A DNA stretch of 64,000 nucleotides from Marinomonas piezotolerans (GTDB lineage: Bacteria > Pseudomonadota > Gammaproteobacteria > Pseudomonadales > Marinomonadaceae), in contig NZ_QKRA01000002.1 in the NCBI RefSeq assembly GCF_003362755.1, forward strand, positions 434,001 to 498,000, given 5' to 3'. Position numbers and translations under genes: made by a program. Numbering within the stretch: the stretch's first letter is position 1; the number at the start of each line of letters is the position of its first letter. Below, one piece after another: positions 25,995 to 34,664 of the stretch. The notes under the pieces are model-generated. The model saw only the letters and a list, made by a program, of their open reading frames with translations, had not been told where the DNA came from and did not search any database.

Positions 25995-26709
25995 ACTTGA
26001 TCAAGTCCACAAATATTATGGCGACTTTCATGTGCTTAAAGGTATCGATCTGGATATTAAAGCGGGGGAAGTGGTATCAATTATTGGTAAAAGTGGCTCA
26101 GGTAAAAGTACGTTATTACGCTGCATTAACGGCCTTGAGGAATACCAGCAAGGCGGCATTAGTGTGGACGATAAGGAAGTGACATCCGAAGACATTCAAG
26201 TGCGTCGATTGGCATTAAGTGTCGGGATGATCTTTCAAAATTTTAACCTTTTCCCGCATTTAACAGTGGGAGAAAACATCATGTTGGCACCTACCATAGT
26301 GTTGAAAAAGTCCAAGGCTGAGGCGCAAACCATTGCCAAGGCCATGTTGGAAAAGGTTGGGCTTGGGGATAAGTTCGGCAGTTATCCAGAGAAACTGTCC
26401 GGTGGTCAACAGCAACGTGTTGCGATTGCGCGTGCGCTGGCCATGAATCCTAAGGTGTTGTTGTGTGATGAGATTACTTCAGCGTTGGACCCAGAATTGG
26501 TTGGTGATGTACTAAAAGTACTTGAGCAACTTGCGAAAGAAGGGATGACACTGGTGCTTGTGACCCATGAAATGAATTTCGCACGTGATGTCGGTGACCG
26601 TGTGGTTTTCATGCATCAAGGCAAGGTTTGGGAAGAGGGGAACTCGAAAAAACTATTGTCTGATCCGGAAACTGAAGAACTGAAACAATTTATCGGTGCG
26701 GTACTGTAG
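25981..26709 (+). CDS. Polar amino-acid ABC transporter ATPase
   Basis: A 242-residue GlnQ/HisP-type ATPase. Motifs: GKSGSGKST (Walker A), MIFQNFNLFPHLTV (Q-loop), LSGGQQQR, VLLCDEITSALDPEL (Walker B) and THEMNFARDV (H-loop). The real start is the ATG at 25981, preceded by GGAGAAG; the open frame extends further up inside the permease gene but that part is not ATPase-like. A strong terminator follows, ending the operon. Confidence 0.9.
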   Translation: MSLVKLDQVHKYYGDFHVLKGIDLDIKAGEVVSIIGKSGSGKSTLLRCINGLEEYQQGGISVDDKEVTSEDIQVRRLALSVGMIFQNFNLFPHLTVGENIMLAPTIVLKKSKAEAQTIAKAMLEKVGLGDKFGSYPEKLSGGQQQRVAIARALAMNPKVLLCDEITSALDPELVGDVLKVLEQLAKEGMTLVLVTHEMNFARDVGDRVVFMHQGKVWEEGNSKKLLSDPETEELKQFIGAVL

Positions 26710-26735
26710 ATAAACGTACTTTGTTTGAGTTTTAT

Positions 26736-26769
26736 AAAAAGCGGCTTCTTATACAAGAGCCGCTTTTTT
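26736..26769 (+). terminator. Intrinsic terminator of the amino-acid importer operon
   Basis: AAAAAGCGGCT pairs with AGCCGCTTTTT around an 11-base loop, followed by T residues. A-rich on the left and T-rich on the right, it could also serve the convergent argO gene, whose stop is at 26809. Confidence 0.9.
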
Positions 26770-26808
26770 CATGTTGGTGCTTGCTTACCCATAGGCCAGC
26801 TAGGAGCG

Positions 26809-27420
26809 CTAGTTGATGAGCATCAGTGCACTTAACGTCAGCATAAAGACCGCAATGATGGCATCTAACACGCGCCAAGCATTGGGGTTATTAAACACAG
26901 GACGAAGCAATCGAGCGCCATAGCCTAACGCAACAAACCAAGCGATGCTGGCGAAACAGGCGCCGATGGCAAATACGAATTGTCCAGCACCAGGATAATG
27001 CGTAGATAAGCTGCCCAGTAGCACCATGGTGTCGAGGTAGACATGGGGGTTTAAGAAAGTGAACGCCAAGCAAGTCAGAACAGCGGCTTTGAGCGAAGCG
27101 CCAGCACCGGACTGGCTGGCTTGGAGGGCCCCAGAGCCTGACCATGCTCGATAAGCGGCTTGAAGCCCATAAACCGCCAAAAAGGCTGCTCCACCGAGCT
27201 GAAGTAAATAGATGGCGCTCGGCCATTCCGTGACGATGAACCCGATGCCAGCCACGCCTGCACTGATAAGGAGGATATCGCTTAATGAGGTGATCGCAAC
27301 GATCGCGCCGACGTGATTGCGCAGCAGCCCTTGACGTAAGACAAACGCATTTTGCGAACCGATGGCAATGATTAACCCCGCACCTGCCGTAAATCCGGCT
27401 ATTAAGGCTGTTAGTAACAT
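26809..27420 (-). CDS. argO: LysE-family exporter, ArgO-like
   Basis: A 203-residue inner-membrane protein of the LysE/ArgO type with about six helices, opening TAGAGLIIAIGSQNAFVLRQGL, the family signature (GSQNAFVLRQG). It would export arginine or other basic amino acids. The divergent neighbour is an ArgP-like LysR regulator, the standard argO/argP (lysE/lysG) arrangement, which strongly supports the call. Confidence 0.88.
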   Translation of the reverse strand: MLLTALIAGFTAGAGLIIAIGSQNAFVLRQGLLRNHVGAIVAITSLSDILLISAGVAGIGFIVTEWPSAIYLLQLGGAAFLAVYGLQAAYRAWSGSGALQASQSGAGASLKAAVLTCLAFTFLNPHVYLDTMVLLGSLSTHYPGAGQFVFAIGACFASIAWFVALGYGARLLRPVFNNPNAWRVLDAIIAVFMLTLSALMLIN

Positions 27421-27529
27421 GAAATAGGTCCTGCAACGTGATTAGAGATGTCAATCTTGATGCGATAAATCGGATTAGTAAAATTAATAATTGTTGATAT
27501 AGTTAAGAAAAACTAATGAAAAAGAAAAT

Positions 27530-28420
27530 ATGAGCTTACTTCACCCCCAGTTAGCCGCCTTCGCGGCAGTGATTGAAGAAACCAGTTTTGATGGTGCCGC
27601 TCAGCGTTTAGCGGTGACACCTTCCGCAATTTCTCAACGGATAAAAGCGTTAGAAGATCGCCTTGGGCAAGTGTTGATCGTGCGTCAGCCCCCTTGCCGA
27701 CCAACGGAGGCGGGGCAGGTTCTATTGCGTAAAGTGCAACCCATGCTGGCGCTAGAAGCCGAAGCGTTTGTTGACTTTCAACTAGATCAACCTGTTGCAG
27801 CACAGCGTCTTAAAATTGCTGTGAACGATGACTCCCTTGAAACGTGGGTGTTACCGGCACTCGCGCAGTTGAATCAAGAGTTCGGCTATTTATTTGAAGT
27901 GATCGTTGATGATCAAGATCATTCGTTGAGTTTACTGCGAGATGGCTCGGCGGTGGGGGCTGTCACGTCAGAGGCGAAGGCAATACAAGGTTGTGATATT
28001 CATCAGCTTGGCACCATGCGCTATCACGCTATTGCGTCGCCAACGTTTCAAGCACGCTATTTCGCTAATGGGTTGAACTCAGAGACCTTTCAGCAGGCAC
28101 CAATGTTGGTGTTCAACCGCAAAGATACCTTACAAAGTCGCTTTATGGCGCAGTTTAGTGAGCAATCACTCTCACCCCCGACGCACTATTTGCCAACGTC
28201 TAAAGGGTTTGTCGAAGCGGCAGCGCTTAGTTTGGGGTGGTGTATGGTCCCAGAATGTATGATTCAAAAGGAGTTGTCTCAGCAGCGTATTATGATGTTG
28301 GATGAGACGGTCACGATAGATGTGCCCTTATATTGGCAGCACACCTCAGTACGATCGTCGACGCTGAGCAATTTAACGCGGGCCTTCACAACGCACGCTA
28401 AGCGTATGTTCGAAGGTTAG
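27530..28420 (+). CDS. argP: ArgP/LysG-type LysR regulator
   Basis: A 296-residue LysR regulator of the ArgP/IciA/LysG subgroup. The HTH is near residues 16-45 (TSFDGAAQRLAVTPSAISQRIKALE), then RPTEAGQVLLR as in ArgP; the effector domain spans about 90-290. It is divergent from the ArgO-like exporter and should activate it in response to arginine or lysine. Ends nine bases before a convergent DNA glycosylase gene. Confidence 0.88.
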   Translation: MSLLHPQLAAFAAVIEETSFDGAAQRLAVTPSAISQRIKALEDRLGQVLIVRQPPCRPTEAGQVLLRKVQPMLALEAEAFVDFQLDQPVAAQRLKIAVNDDSLETWVLPALAQLNQEFGYLFEVIVDDQDHSLSLLRDGSAVGAVTSEAKAIQGCDIHQLGTMRYHAIASPTFQARYFANGLNSETFQQAPMLVFNRKDTLQSRFMAQFSEQSLSPPTHYLPTSKGFVEAAALSLGWCMVPECMIQKELSQQRIMMLDETVTIDVPLYWQHTSVRSSTLSNLTRAFTTHAKRMFEG

Positions 28421-28429
28421 AGATAAGGG

Positions 28430-28945
28430 TTATCGTATGGTCGACCAGACGTGTTGTTGCCAAACCGAGAATTTATCTTGTTTAGGTATTGAGGCATTAG
28501 CAGGGCTGGTGGAAGGTAAAACGGTTAGCGTGTAGCGTTCAAAGAAGCTTGGATTGGGTTTGAGCAAATGGCGTTTGAACGCTTGATAGGCTTTCTGCCC
28601 ATTGAAGCAGAGCTTAGTAATATTGGAATAGTCAGACAATAAGCCGATGATATCGTTGGCTTGTTCACTGGACGTTACGATCTTTGAATCGAGGCTGCCT
28701 TGGCGCTCACAGTATTGCAAAACATCCCATAAACCGACGCCAAACAGCTCCAACATCGTTAAACGTGCCGCATAGTCATCAGGTGCGGTTTGACCGAGCT
28801 GTGCTGCAGGGATTTTCCAAAACAGGTTTTGTGGGTGCGCATAATATTGCTGCTCATCCAGTGACGCCTGGCCAGGCATGGATCCGAGTACCAAGGTATG
28901 AGTGTCAGCATTGACGACTGGTGCAAAGCTTTGTTTTAGCAGCAT
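28430..28945 (-). CDS. Hypoxanthine-DNA glycosylase (uracil-DNA glycosylase superfamily, family 6)
   Basis: A 171-residue DNA repair glycosylase that would remove deaminated adenine (deoxyinosine). Family 6 motifs are visible: GSMPGQASL and QYYAHPQNLFWKI in the first third, and the C-terminal LPSTSPANA motif. There is no signal peptide. It begins six bases after the preceding small membrane protein gene on the same strand. Confidence 0.85.
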   Translation of the reverse strand: MLLKQSFAPVVNADTHTLVLGSMPGQASLDEQQYYAHPQNLFWKIPAAQLGQTAPDDYAARLTMLELFGVGLWDVLQYCERQGSLDSKIVTSSEQANDIIGLLSDYSNITKLCFNGQKAYQAFKRHLLKPNPSFFERYTLTVLPSTSPANASIPKQDKFSVWQQHVWSTIR

Positions 28946-28950
28946 GACTT

Positions 28951-29439
28951 TTAAATCGCTTCGTTTGGATTCTCAATATTAAATAGATATGCCCATTCTT
29001 GCTGACGACCCATTGCGTCAACCATTTCGACTTTTAATGTCCACTGCATGCGCTCATCGGTACACAGTGGAACCACTACTTGGTTACGCCATGTATTGTC
29101 TTCCGTCTTACGCAGCGGATATTCATAAACGCCCAAGTACATTTCTCGCCCTTCGAGCACTAGGTTTACAGACTGAGCATTTTGGACCGCTTTAGGCAGT
29201 GTGAGTACGGTATCGATGCGGCGATTGAGCCGAATTCCATCAGCAAATTGTATTGTCGCCTCGCTAAAGCGCGCTTTGGATTCGACTAGAGTGCAAAGGC
29301 CAGTATCAAGATCACAAGGGCCAAGATCGTCTGGTAACGGATCCTCAGAATGAACGGCTTTTACAATCGCTGCAATGCCAAAAATAGAGACAAAAGCGCA
29401 GGCGTAAAAGATCAATTCTGCTTTGTTGAAAATTTTCAT
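28951..29439 (-). CDS. Uncharacterised membrane-anchored protein
   Basis: A 162-residue protein I do not recognise. One hydrophobic helix (about 8-27) is followed by a predicted periplasmic domain of beta character containing three cysteines (DLGPCDLDTGLC and PLCTDERM), which might form disulfides. It lies five bases upstream of the DNA glycosylase gene on the same strand, so cotranscription is likely but functional connection is not evident. Confidence 0.65.
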   Translation of the reverse strand: MKIFNKAELIFYACAFVSIFGIAAIVKAVHSEDPLPDDLGPCDLDTGLCTLVESKARFSEATIQFADGIRLNRRIDTVLTLPKAVQNAQSVNLVLEGREMYLGVYEYPLRKTEDNTWRNQVVVPLCTDERMQWTLKVEMVDAMGRQQEWAYLFNIENPNEAI

Positions 29440-29771
29440 AGGCGTTAAATCTGTCTAGCTGAATGTCTGGATGCGTATTCTACCGATTAACAGACCGCAA
29501 AGGCAGATATGAGTTCGGCAGTTATAGCAAAATCCTTGTTTTTTAAAGATACGAAGTAGGCGAGTTATTGGACTGATTATGGCAAGCATCGTTTACTGGA
29601 TGACGAAAACCGTACACAGTTTTGGGGGGATCAATGAGAGTTGATGACGCTTAATGGATAATCCTGCTAATCAATTGAGGCTGATAGTAACTATTTTGGG
29701 GCATGATGGGCATTGAGGTCGCTTTTTGTATATATTAGGGGTAACAAGGTGTGCTCAAAGGAGACGACAAT
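29440..29771. other. 332-base intergenic gap between divergent genes
   Basis: I see no supported gene here, only short frames without ribosome sites. It should contain the promoters of the membrane-anchored protein (minus) and the GNAT gene (plus); the stretch before 29750 is AT-rich (TATATATTA). Confidence 0.4.
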
Positions 29772-30191
29772 ATGACAATAAGACGAGTACAGCCAATTGA
29801 CTTAGTGCCACTGGTTGAACTTTGGGAGATGGTGTTCCCTGATGACCCTTCGCACAATGCCCCGCGGGCCATGTTACCGACTAAGCTCGATGTGGATGAC
29901 TTGATACTTGTAGCGTGGGAAGAAGGCGTGCTCATTGGTGCGTGTATGCTGGGTTACGATGGACATAGAGGTTGGTTGTATGCTGTAGCGGTGCATCCTG
30001 ATCATCGTCGTAAAGGCGTGGGTACCAACTTAATTAACGCGTCGTTTGAAACGCTTAAATCACTCGGCTGCATCAAAGTGAACTTACAGGTGCGTGAAGT
30101 GAATAACCCTGAAGTGGTGGCATTTTACGAGTCTTTGGGGTTCAAAGTTGAGCAGCGCATCAGTATGGGGAAATTGCTTGAAGACGAGTAA
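29772..30191 (+). CDS. GNAT-family N-acetyltransferase (YpeA-like)
   Basis: A 139-residue acetyltransferase. Motif A, the acetyl-CoA pyrophosphate loop, is VHPDHRRKGVGTNLI; the C-terminal FYESLGFKVE is the usual GNAT strand. ATG 29772 is preceded by AAAGGAG eight bases upstream; a GTG at 29751 is in frame but lacks a site. It resembles E. coli YpeA in length and order of motifs. Substrate unknown. A strong terminator follows. Confidence 0.85.
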   Translation: MTIRRVQPIDLVPLVELWEMVFPDDPSHNAPRAMLPTKLDVDDLILVAWEEGVLIGACMLGYDGHRGWLYAVAVHPDHRRKGVGTNLINASFETLKSLGCIKVNLQVREVNNPEVVAFYESLGFKVEQRISMGKLLEDE

Positions 30192-30223
30192 TCGTCTATT
30201 GAACTGATGCTTCAATCCTTTTG

Positions 30224-30253
30224 AAAAGGCGACCTAATTTAGGTCGCCTTTTT
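30224..30253 (+). terminator. Intrinsic terminator after the GNAT gene
   Basis: AAAAGGCGACCTA pairs perfectly with TAGGTCGCCTTTT around ATT, and T residues follow. Strong canonical terminator. Confidence 0.92.
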
Positions 30254-30380
30254 CGTTATGCCGGCCACTAATGTCTTCATAGTTAATTCATTCATCTAGC
30301 AAGGAAACAGCACTGTTTGGTCCTGTTTTAGGAATAAACGTGAAGGTCTTTTTGGGTACATTGAATATAGTAAGCTATGT

Positions 30381-30400
30381 ATATAATAATCTTAATATAT
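30381..30400. promoter_or_regulatory. AT-rich imperfect palindrome, candidate MarR operator
   Basis: ATATAATAATCTTAATATAT matches its own reverse complement at 16 of 20 positions and overlaps a TATAAT -10-like hexamer (30382-30387), 18 bases before the MarR start. This fits an autoregulatory MarR-family site controlling marR-emrAB; binding is inferred. Confidence 0.5.
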
Positions 30401-30418
30401 CAAAAAGGTTGTTTCATC

Positions 30419-30841
30419 ATGAGTGCAATTAGAGAAATAGGGTTCCTGATAACCGACGTGAAGCGCATGATGCGTCGCCAGTACCTGAAACAAGACATGT
30501 CTGTGACACCAATGCAGGCGCGAGCGTTGGTGTATGTGTCGCGCAATGAAGGTTTGCGTCAAGTAGCGCTGGCTGAAATATTGGAAATTCAGCCAATCAC
30601 GACGGCGCGACTGATTGATCAATTGAGCGAAGACGGCCTAGTAGAGCGTCGACCTGATCCAAAAGATCGGCGCGCACACTGTTTGTATTTGGCGGAGGGG
30701 GCACGTTCCCGTCTGGATGAGATTGACCTGTTTGTAGAAAACGTCAACCAAAAAGCCGTAGAAGGAATGTCGCTTGAAGAAATAGAGCAATTAACCCGCC
30801 TGTTAAAAATCATGCACACGAATTTATTAGATAAAGAATAA
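30419..30841 (+). CDS. MarR-family transcriptional regulator
   Basis: A 140-residue winged-helix regulator. The core contains VTPMQARALVYVSRNEGLRQ, the recognition region EIQPITTARLIDQLSEDGLVER, and the wing PDPKDRRAH, a classic MarR pattern. ATG 30419 (MSAIREIG) is chosen; upstream in-frame codons are in AT-rich promoter DNA. It leads an operon with an EmrA/EmrB-type efflux pair and probably represses it until a toxic ligand binds. Confidence 0.9.
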   Translation: MSAIREIGFLITDVKRMMRRQYLKQDMSVTPMQARALVYVSRNEGLRQVALAEILEIQPITTARLIDQLSEDGLVERRPDPKDRRAHCLYLAEGARSRLDEIDLFVENVNQKAVEGMSLEEIEQLTRLLKIMHTNLLDKE

Positions 30842-30878
30842 CGCGCCGTCGATAGGCTGAAGTGAGAGGACGAGAAAC

Positions 30879-31943
30879 ATGAGTGAGCAAACATCTGTAG
30901 AGGATGAGCCAAAACGCGTTACGCAGCGCGCCAAACGTAACATTTTACTTTTTGGAGTACCCATTGTTGCGGTGTTGATATCAGCGTATGTCTATTTGAG
31001 TGGCGGTCGTTATGTATCAACAGACAACGCGTTTATAAAAAACCATAAAACAACGATAACAGCCGAAGTGTCAGGCATGATCGATACATTATCGGTTGCA
31101 GAAAACCAAGTGGTGCATAAAGGGGATCTTCTATTTTCCGTTGATCCGGTGCCGTTTCAGGTCGCTGTTGCCAAAGCCGAAGCGCAGCGCGAGCAAGTTC
31201 GGATTGATTTGTTGTCTCAAAAAGCCGCCTACGAAGAGAAGCAAGCCGAGATAAAATTGGCAGAAAATACATTGGCTTACAATCAGCGTGATGAGGAACG
31301 TCAAGCTGACCTATTAAAACAGCATTATATTTCTGATTCCCAATTTGATGCGTCCAGTCAAACCACACAAACGAGCCAACTAAAAATCAATACGCTGCGC
31401 CAAGACCTGCGTCGGCTCCGTGAAGCACTCGGTGGCGATGTGAATCGTCCGATCGAAGATCACCCCAGCTATAAGGCTGCTGAAGCAGCGTTAGAGCAAG
31501 CTCGCATTGATCTTAAGCATGTGCACATAACAGCGCCTGCTAATGGTGTTGTGACCCACGTACCCACTGCCGGTGAATACATTACTAAGGGGGGAAGTGC
31601 GATGGTGCTAATAGCGAATACAGCGCCTTGGATCGATGCAAACTTTACCGAAAAAGACCTCACACACATGCATCCTGGGCAACATGTGGAGATCGAGGTG
31701 GATGCGTATCCAGGTATTACTTGGCAAGGCAAGATTGCGAGCATCAGTCCTGCGACAGGATCTGAGTTTTCAGTCATTCCCGCGCAAAATGCATCAGGTA
31801 ACTGGGTAAAAGTGGCGCAGCGTGTTCCCGTACGGATACAGATTCAACAGATAGAAAATGGTCCGATGCTGCGCAGCGGGTTAAGTACTGAAATCCGCGT
31901 CGATACAGAGTTCCAGCGCAGTATCCTCGGCGTAAAGCTGTAG
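30879..31943 (+). CDS. emrA: EmrA/HlyD-type membrane fusion protein
   Basis: A 354-residue periplasmic adaptor. It has one N-terminal membrane helix (about 23-43), the lipoyl half-motif YVSTDNAFIKNHKTTITAEVSG, a coiled-coil hairpin (about 90-200), the second lipoyl half (ITAPANGVVTHVPTAGEYI) and a beta-barrel domain. It would link the EmrB pump encoded nine bases downstream to an outer-membrane channel; no TolC gene is in the window. Confidence 0.88.
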   Translation: MSEQTSVEDEPKRVTQRAKRNILLFGVPIVAVLISAYVYLSGGRYVSTDNAFIKNHKTTITAEVSGMIDTLSVAENQVVHKGDLLFSVDPVPFQVAVAKAEAQREQVRIDLLSQKAAYEEKQAEIKLAENTLAYNQRDEERQADLLKQHYISDSQFDASSQTTQTSQLKINTLRQDLRRLREALGGDVNRPIEDHPSYKAAEAALEQARIDLKHVHITAPANGVVTHVPTAGEYITKGGSAMVLIANTAPWIDANFTEKDLTHMHPGQHVEIEVDAYPGITWQGKIASISPATGSEFSVIPAQNASGNWVKVAQRVPVRIQIQQIENGPMLRSGLSTEIRVDTEFQRSILGVKL

Positions 31944-31952
31944 GGAGTTCGT

Positions 31953-33488
31953 ATGACCTTAACACAAGCACGGTCGGAGAACGGCGCGAACTTTAATCGT
32001 ATCATGGTCACAGTGTCAGTGATGCTGGCGACCATCATGCAAGCGCTTGATACCACTATCGCTAATGTTGCATTGCCGAATATGCAAGGGGCGATGGGAG
32101 CCACCCAAGATCAAATTTCATGGGTGCTTACCTCTTATATTGTGGCCGCCGCGATTTGTATGCCGCTGACCGGATTCATTGCGGGTAAATTTGGCCGAAA
32201 GCGCTTGTTTCTCTGGTCGGTGGTTGGTTTTACCGTGGCGTCTGTTTTATGTGGTATGGCGCAATCGCTTAATCAGATTATTCTCTTCCGTTTATTACAA
32301 GGCGTGTTTGGTGCCAGCTTGGTGCCTTTGTCTCAGGCCATTTTGCTAGATAGTTACCCCCGTGAAAAACATGGCGCGGCGATGGCGATGTGGGGCGTTG
32401 GCGTGATGGTCGGACCTATTTTAGGGCCGTTCTTGGGTGGTTTGCTGACCGAATATTACAGCTGGCGCTGGGTGTTTTATATCAATGTGCCATTTGGTAT
32501 TTTGGCGTGGCTAGGTATCACAGGGTTTGTTAAAGAGACAACCCTGCAAGCAGAGCGAAAATTCGATTTTTTCGGATTCTTTTTGTTAGCCATCGGCATT
32601 GGCGCATTGCAAATGATGCTGGATCGAGGGGAAACACTAGACTGGTTTAATAGCCTTGAAGTGGTTATTGAGTGTGGCTTAGCGGTGCTTGGGTTGTACA
32701 TGTTTATCGTGCACATCAATACCCATCATTCACCCTTTATCGATACGCGTCTGTTCCGTGATCGTAACTTTGCAGTAGGGCTCGTCTTTATCTTTGTTGT
32801 GGGTGTGATTTTGCTTGCCACCATGGCGCTATTGCCACCTTTTATGCAGAATCTAATGGGGTATCCTGTGGTTGATGTGGGTACCGTTTTGGCGCCAAGA
32901 GGGTTTGGCACGATGGCGATGATGCTTGTTGTTGGGCGTCTATCTGGCAAAGTGGATCCGCGAATCTTTATCTTCGTTGGTTTATCACTGGTTGCTTTTT
33001 CGATGTGGGAAATGACGCACTTTACGCTTGACTCCACATCGGCTGACATCATTCGCACAGGTATGGTTCAAGGCGCAGGGCTTGGTTTGACGTTTGTTCC
33101 TCTGTCGACCGTAGCGTTTGCGACGTTGGATCCTTCGTTACGCACGGAAGCCTCATCACTGTTCAGTCTGCTGCGAAATATTGGCAGTAGTATCGGCATA
33201 TCCATCGTATCGACTTATCTCATCCAGCAGACGCAGGTGAATCACGCGATTTTTTCGGAGTCGATCAATCCTTTTAACTTAGGTTTATCGCTAGCGGAAC
33301 AAGCCAGTGTCTATTCGACGCAGAGTACCGCGGGCTTAGTGGCACTGAATTCGATGGTGACTGGGCAAGCTGCAACGATGGCTTATCTACAAGATTTTCG
33401 CATGATGATGTGGGTCACGATTGCTGCGCTACCACTGGTATTATTACTGGGCGGAACGGCGAAGCCAACGTCAACGAAGATGGCTTAA
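31953..33488 (+). CDS. emrB: EmrB-type MFS multidrug efflux transporter (DHA2, 14 TM)
   Basis: A 511-residue proton-driven drug exporter of the DHA2 family. The first helix carries LDTTIANVALP, the DHA2 motif D1; GKFGRKRLFLWS is the loop 2-3 motif A; and ILGPFLGG is motif C. Length and helix count fit a 14-TM pump. It is coupled to the EmrA-like adaptor and under the MarR regulator. Confidence 0.9.
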   Translation: MTLTQARSENGANFNRIMVTVSVMLATIMQALDTTIANVALPNMQGAMGATQDQISWVLTSYIVAAAICMPLTGFIAGKFGRKRLFLWSVVGFTVASVLCGMAQSLNQIILFRLLQGVFGASLVPLSQAILLDSYPREKHGAAMAMWGVGVMVGPILGPFLGGLLTEYYSWRWVFYINVPFGILAWLGITGFVKETTLQAERKFDFFGFFLLAIGIGALQMMLDRGETLDWFNSLEVVIECGLAVLGLYMFIVHINTHHSPFIDTRLFRDRNFAVGLVFIFVVGVILLATMALLPPFMQNLMGYPVVDVGTVLAPRGFGTMAMMLVVGRLSGKVDPRIFIFVGLSLVAFSMWEMTHFTLDSTSADIIRTGMVQGAGLGLTFVPLSTVAFATLDPSLRTEASSLFSLLRNIGSSIGISIVSTYLIQQTQVNHAIFSESINPFNLGLSLAEQASVYSTQSTAGLVALNSMVTGQAATMAYLQDFRMMMWVTIAALPLVLLLGGTAKPTSTKMA

Positions 33489-33591
33489 CGCTCATCGAAT
33501 CATTTGATCCAGCGCGCCATTAGTGCGGTGAATACTAGGTTTTGCTGTTTTTTTCACCTACAATGGCGTCGCTTTTTAATCAGGGGTGATC

Positions 33592-33990
33592 ATGTCGGGG
33601 ACACTGGCATCACATTTGCGTCGATACGGACACTGGGTGTTATTCGCTTGGGTGCTGTCCCTTATGGGGCCGCTGGTTGTTCCGACGCAACCTGTTGTTA
33701 AAGATAACTTTGTTGTACTGCGCGTTTGTACATTGTTGAACGGTGTGCAGTTTGTCAAAGTTCCCCTATCCGACTATTCAGATAACAAAGTTAAAGATCA
33801 TATCGGTCAATTACACGCCAGTTGTAAATGTGGTGTGAACGTCGATCATGCTCCTTTTGTCATGGCAGACATGGCCCTGCCAGAATCGAATTTTGCGCCA
33901 GTCCGCTGGACAATCCCTTATAATGAGCGCGTTATTGCGACTTTCGTGCCTCATTATCTGTCTCGTGCCCCCCCTTATACGGCTTCATGA
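33592..33990 (+). CDS. Small exported protein, possibly copper-related (DUF2946-like)
   Basis: A 132-residue protein with an N-terminal hydrophobic segment (about 13-31) that looks like a signal or anchor, and a later HASCKCGVNVDHA stretch with cysteines and histidines. Its layout resembles DUF2946 proteins, which often sit beside copper genes. ATG 33592 has AGGGG upstream; GTG 33586 is in frame. It precedes the PCu(A)C gene by 56 bases. The family call is tentative. Confidence 0.55.
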   Translation: MSGTLASHLRRYGHWVLFAWVLSLMGPLVVPTQPVVKDNFVVLRVCTLLNGVQFVKVPLSDYSDNKVKDHIGQLHASCKCGVNVDHAPFVMADMALPESNFAPVRWTIPYNERVIATFVPHYLSRAPPYTAS

Positions 33991-34046
33991 TTTAGCAATA
34001 TTTTAGTTATTCAAAATTATTTAATGAACCTTGATGAGGGTTTGGT

Positions 34047-34586
34047 ATGTCTGTTCGTCTTTTGACACGTATTGCAATGGCTGCCGCTGCAGTGTCGTCT
34101 TCTGTTGTGCTAGCGTCATCTCTTGAATTGGTTAATCCAGCGGTGCGCGCGATGCCACCGACTGCGTCCGCAACAGGGGCTTATGTCATGCTGCATAACA
34201 ATAGTGAAACGCCACGAGCGCTGGTGGCAGTAGAAAGTGATGCAGCCAAGATGGCTGAGATCCATATTAGTGAGATGAAAGGGAACACCATGAGCATGCA
34301 TCAGGTGGATGAAATTCCTGTACCTGCAAATGGGCATGCGGTACTAAAGCCTGGTGGCTATCACATTATGTTAATGGGACTTAAGAAGCCGCTAAAAGCA
34401 GGCGACGAGGTCGATTTTACCTTGGTGATGAAAAACGGTGAGCGTATTTCGATGACGGCTCCGGTTAAGTCACCTGAAGACATGGCCGCTTATGCTAAGG
34501 ACAGCGCATCAATGGGCCATATGAATCACGGCGAGATGAAGCATAATGAGATGGAGATGCATGGGGATAAGCATCACGATCATTAA
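34047..34586 (+). CDS. Periplasmic copper chaperone PCu(A)C
   Basis: A 179-residue exported protein (signal peptide about 1-23) of the PCu(A)C family, which delivers Cu(I) to cytochrome c oxidase. The binding motif is present: IHISEMKGNTMSMH, then HIMLMG about 30 residues later, giving two His and two Met ligands. The C-terminus adds a His/Met-rich tail (MGHMNHGEMKH, DKHHDH) that could bind extra metal. No other cytochrome oxidase gene is nearby. Confidence 0.88.
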   Translation: MSVRLLTRIAMAAAAVSSSVVLASSLELVNPAVRAMPPTASATGAYVMLHNNSETPRALVAVESDAAKMAEIHISEMKGNTMSMHQVDEIPVPANGHAVLKPGGYHIMLMGLKKPLKAGDEVDFTLVMKNGERISMTAPVKSPEDMAAYAKDSASMGHMNHGEMKHNEMEMHGDKHHDH

Positions 34587-34599
34587 TGTGAAGTAGGCT

Positions 34600-34632
34600 G
34601 GACCAGATTGGCAAGGTATACTGATCTGGTCC
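34600..34632 (+). terminator. Hairpin after the copper chaperone gene
   Basis: GGACCAGAT and ATCTGGTCC form a perfect nine-pair stem with a 15-base loop 14 bases after the stop. No U-run follows, so it may be a weak terminator or mRNA-stability stem. Confidence 0.45.
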
Positions 34633-34664
34633 ATACTAAAGAAAATCACGAGAAGGAGTGTGTG

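Noticed and set aside
29579-29644. A 21-codon open frame in the gap before the GNAT gene
   Set aside because: No ribosome site, no recognisable protein, and length expected by chance.
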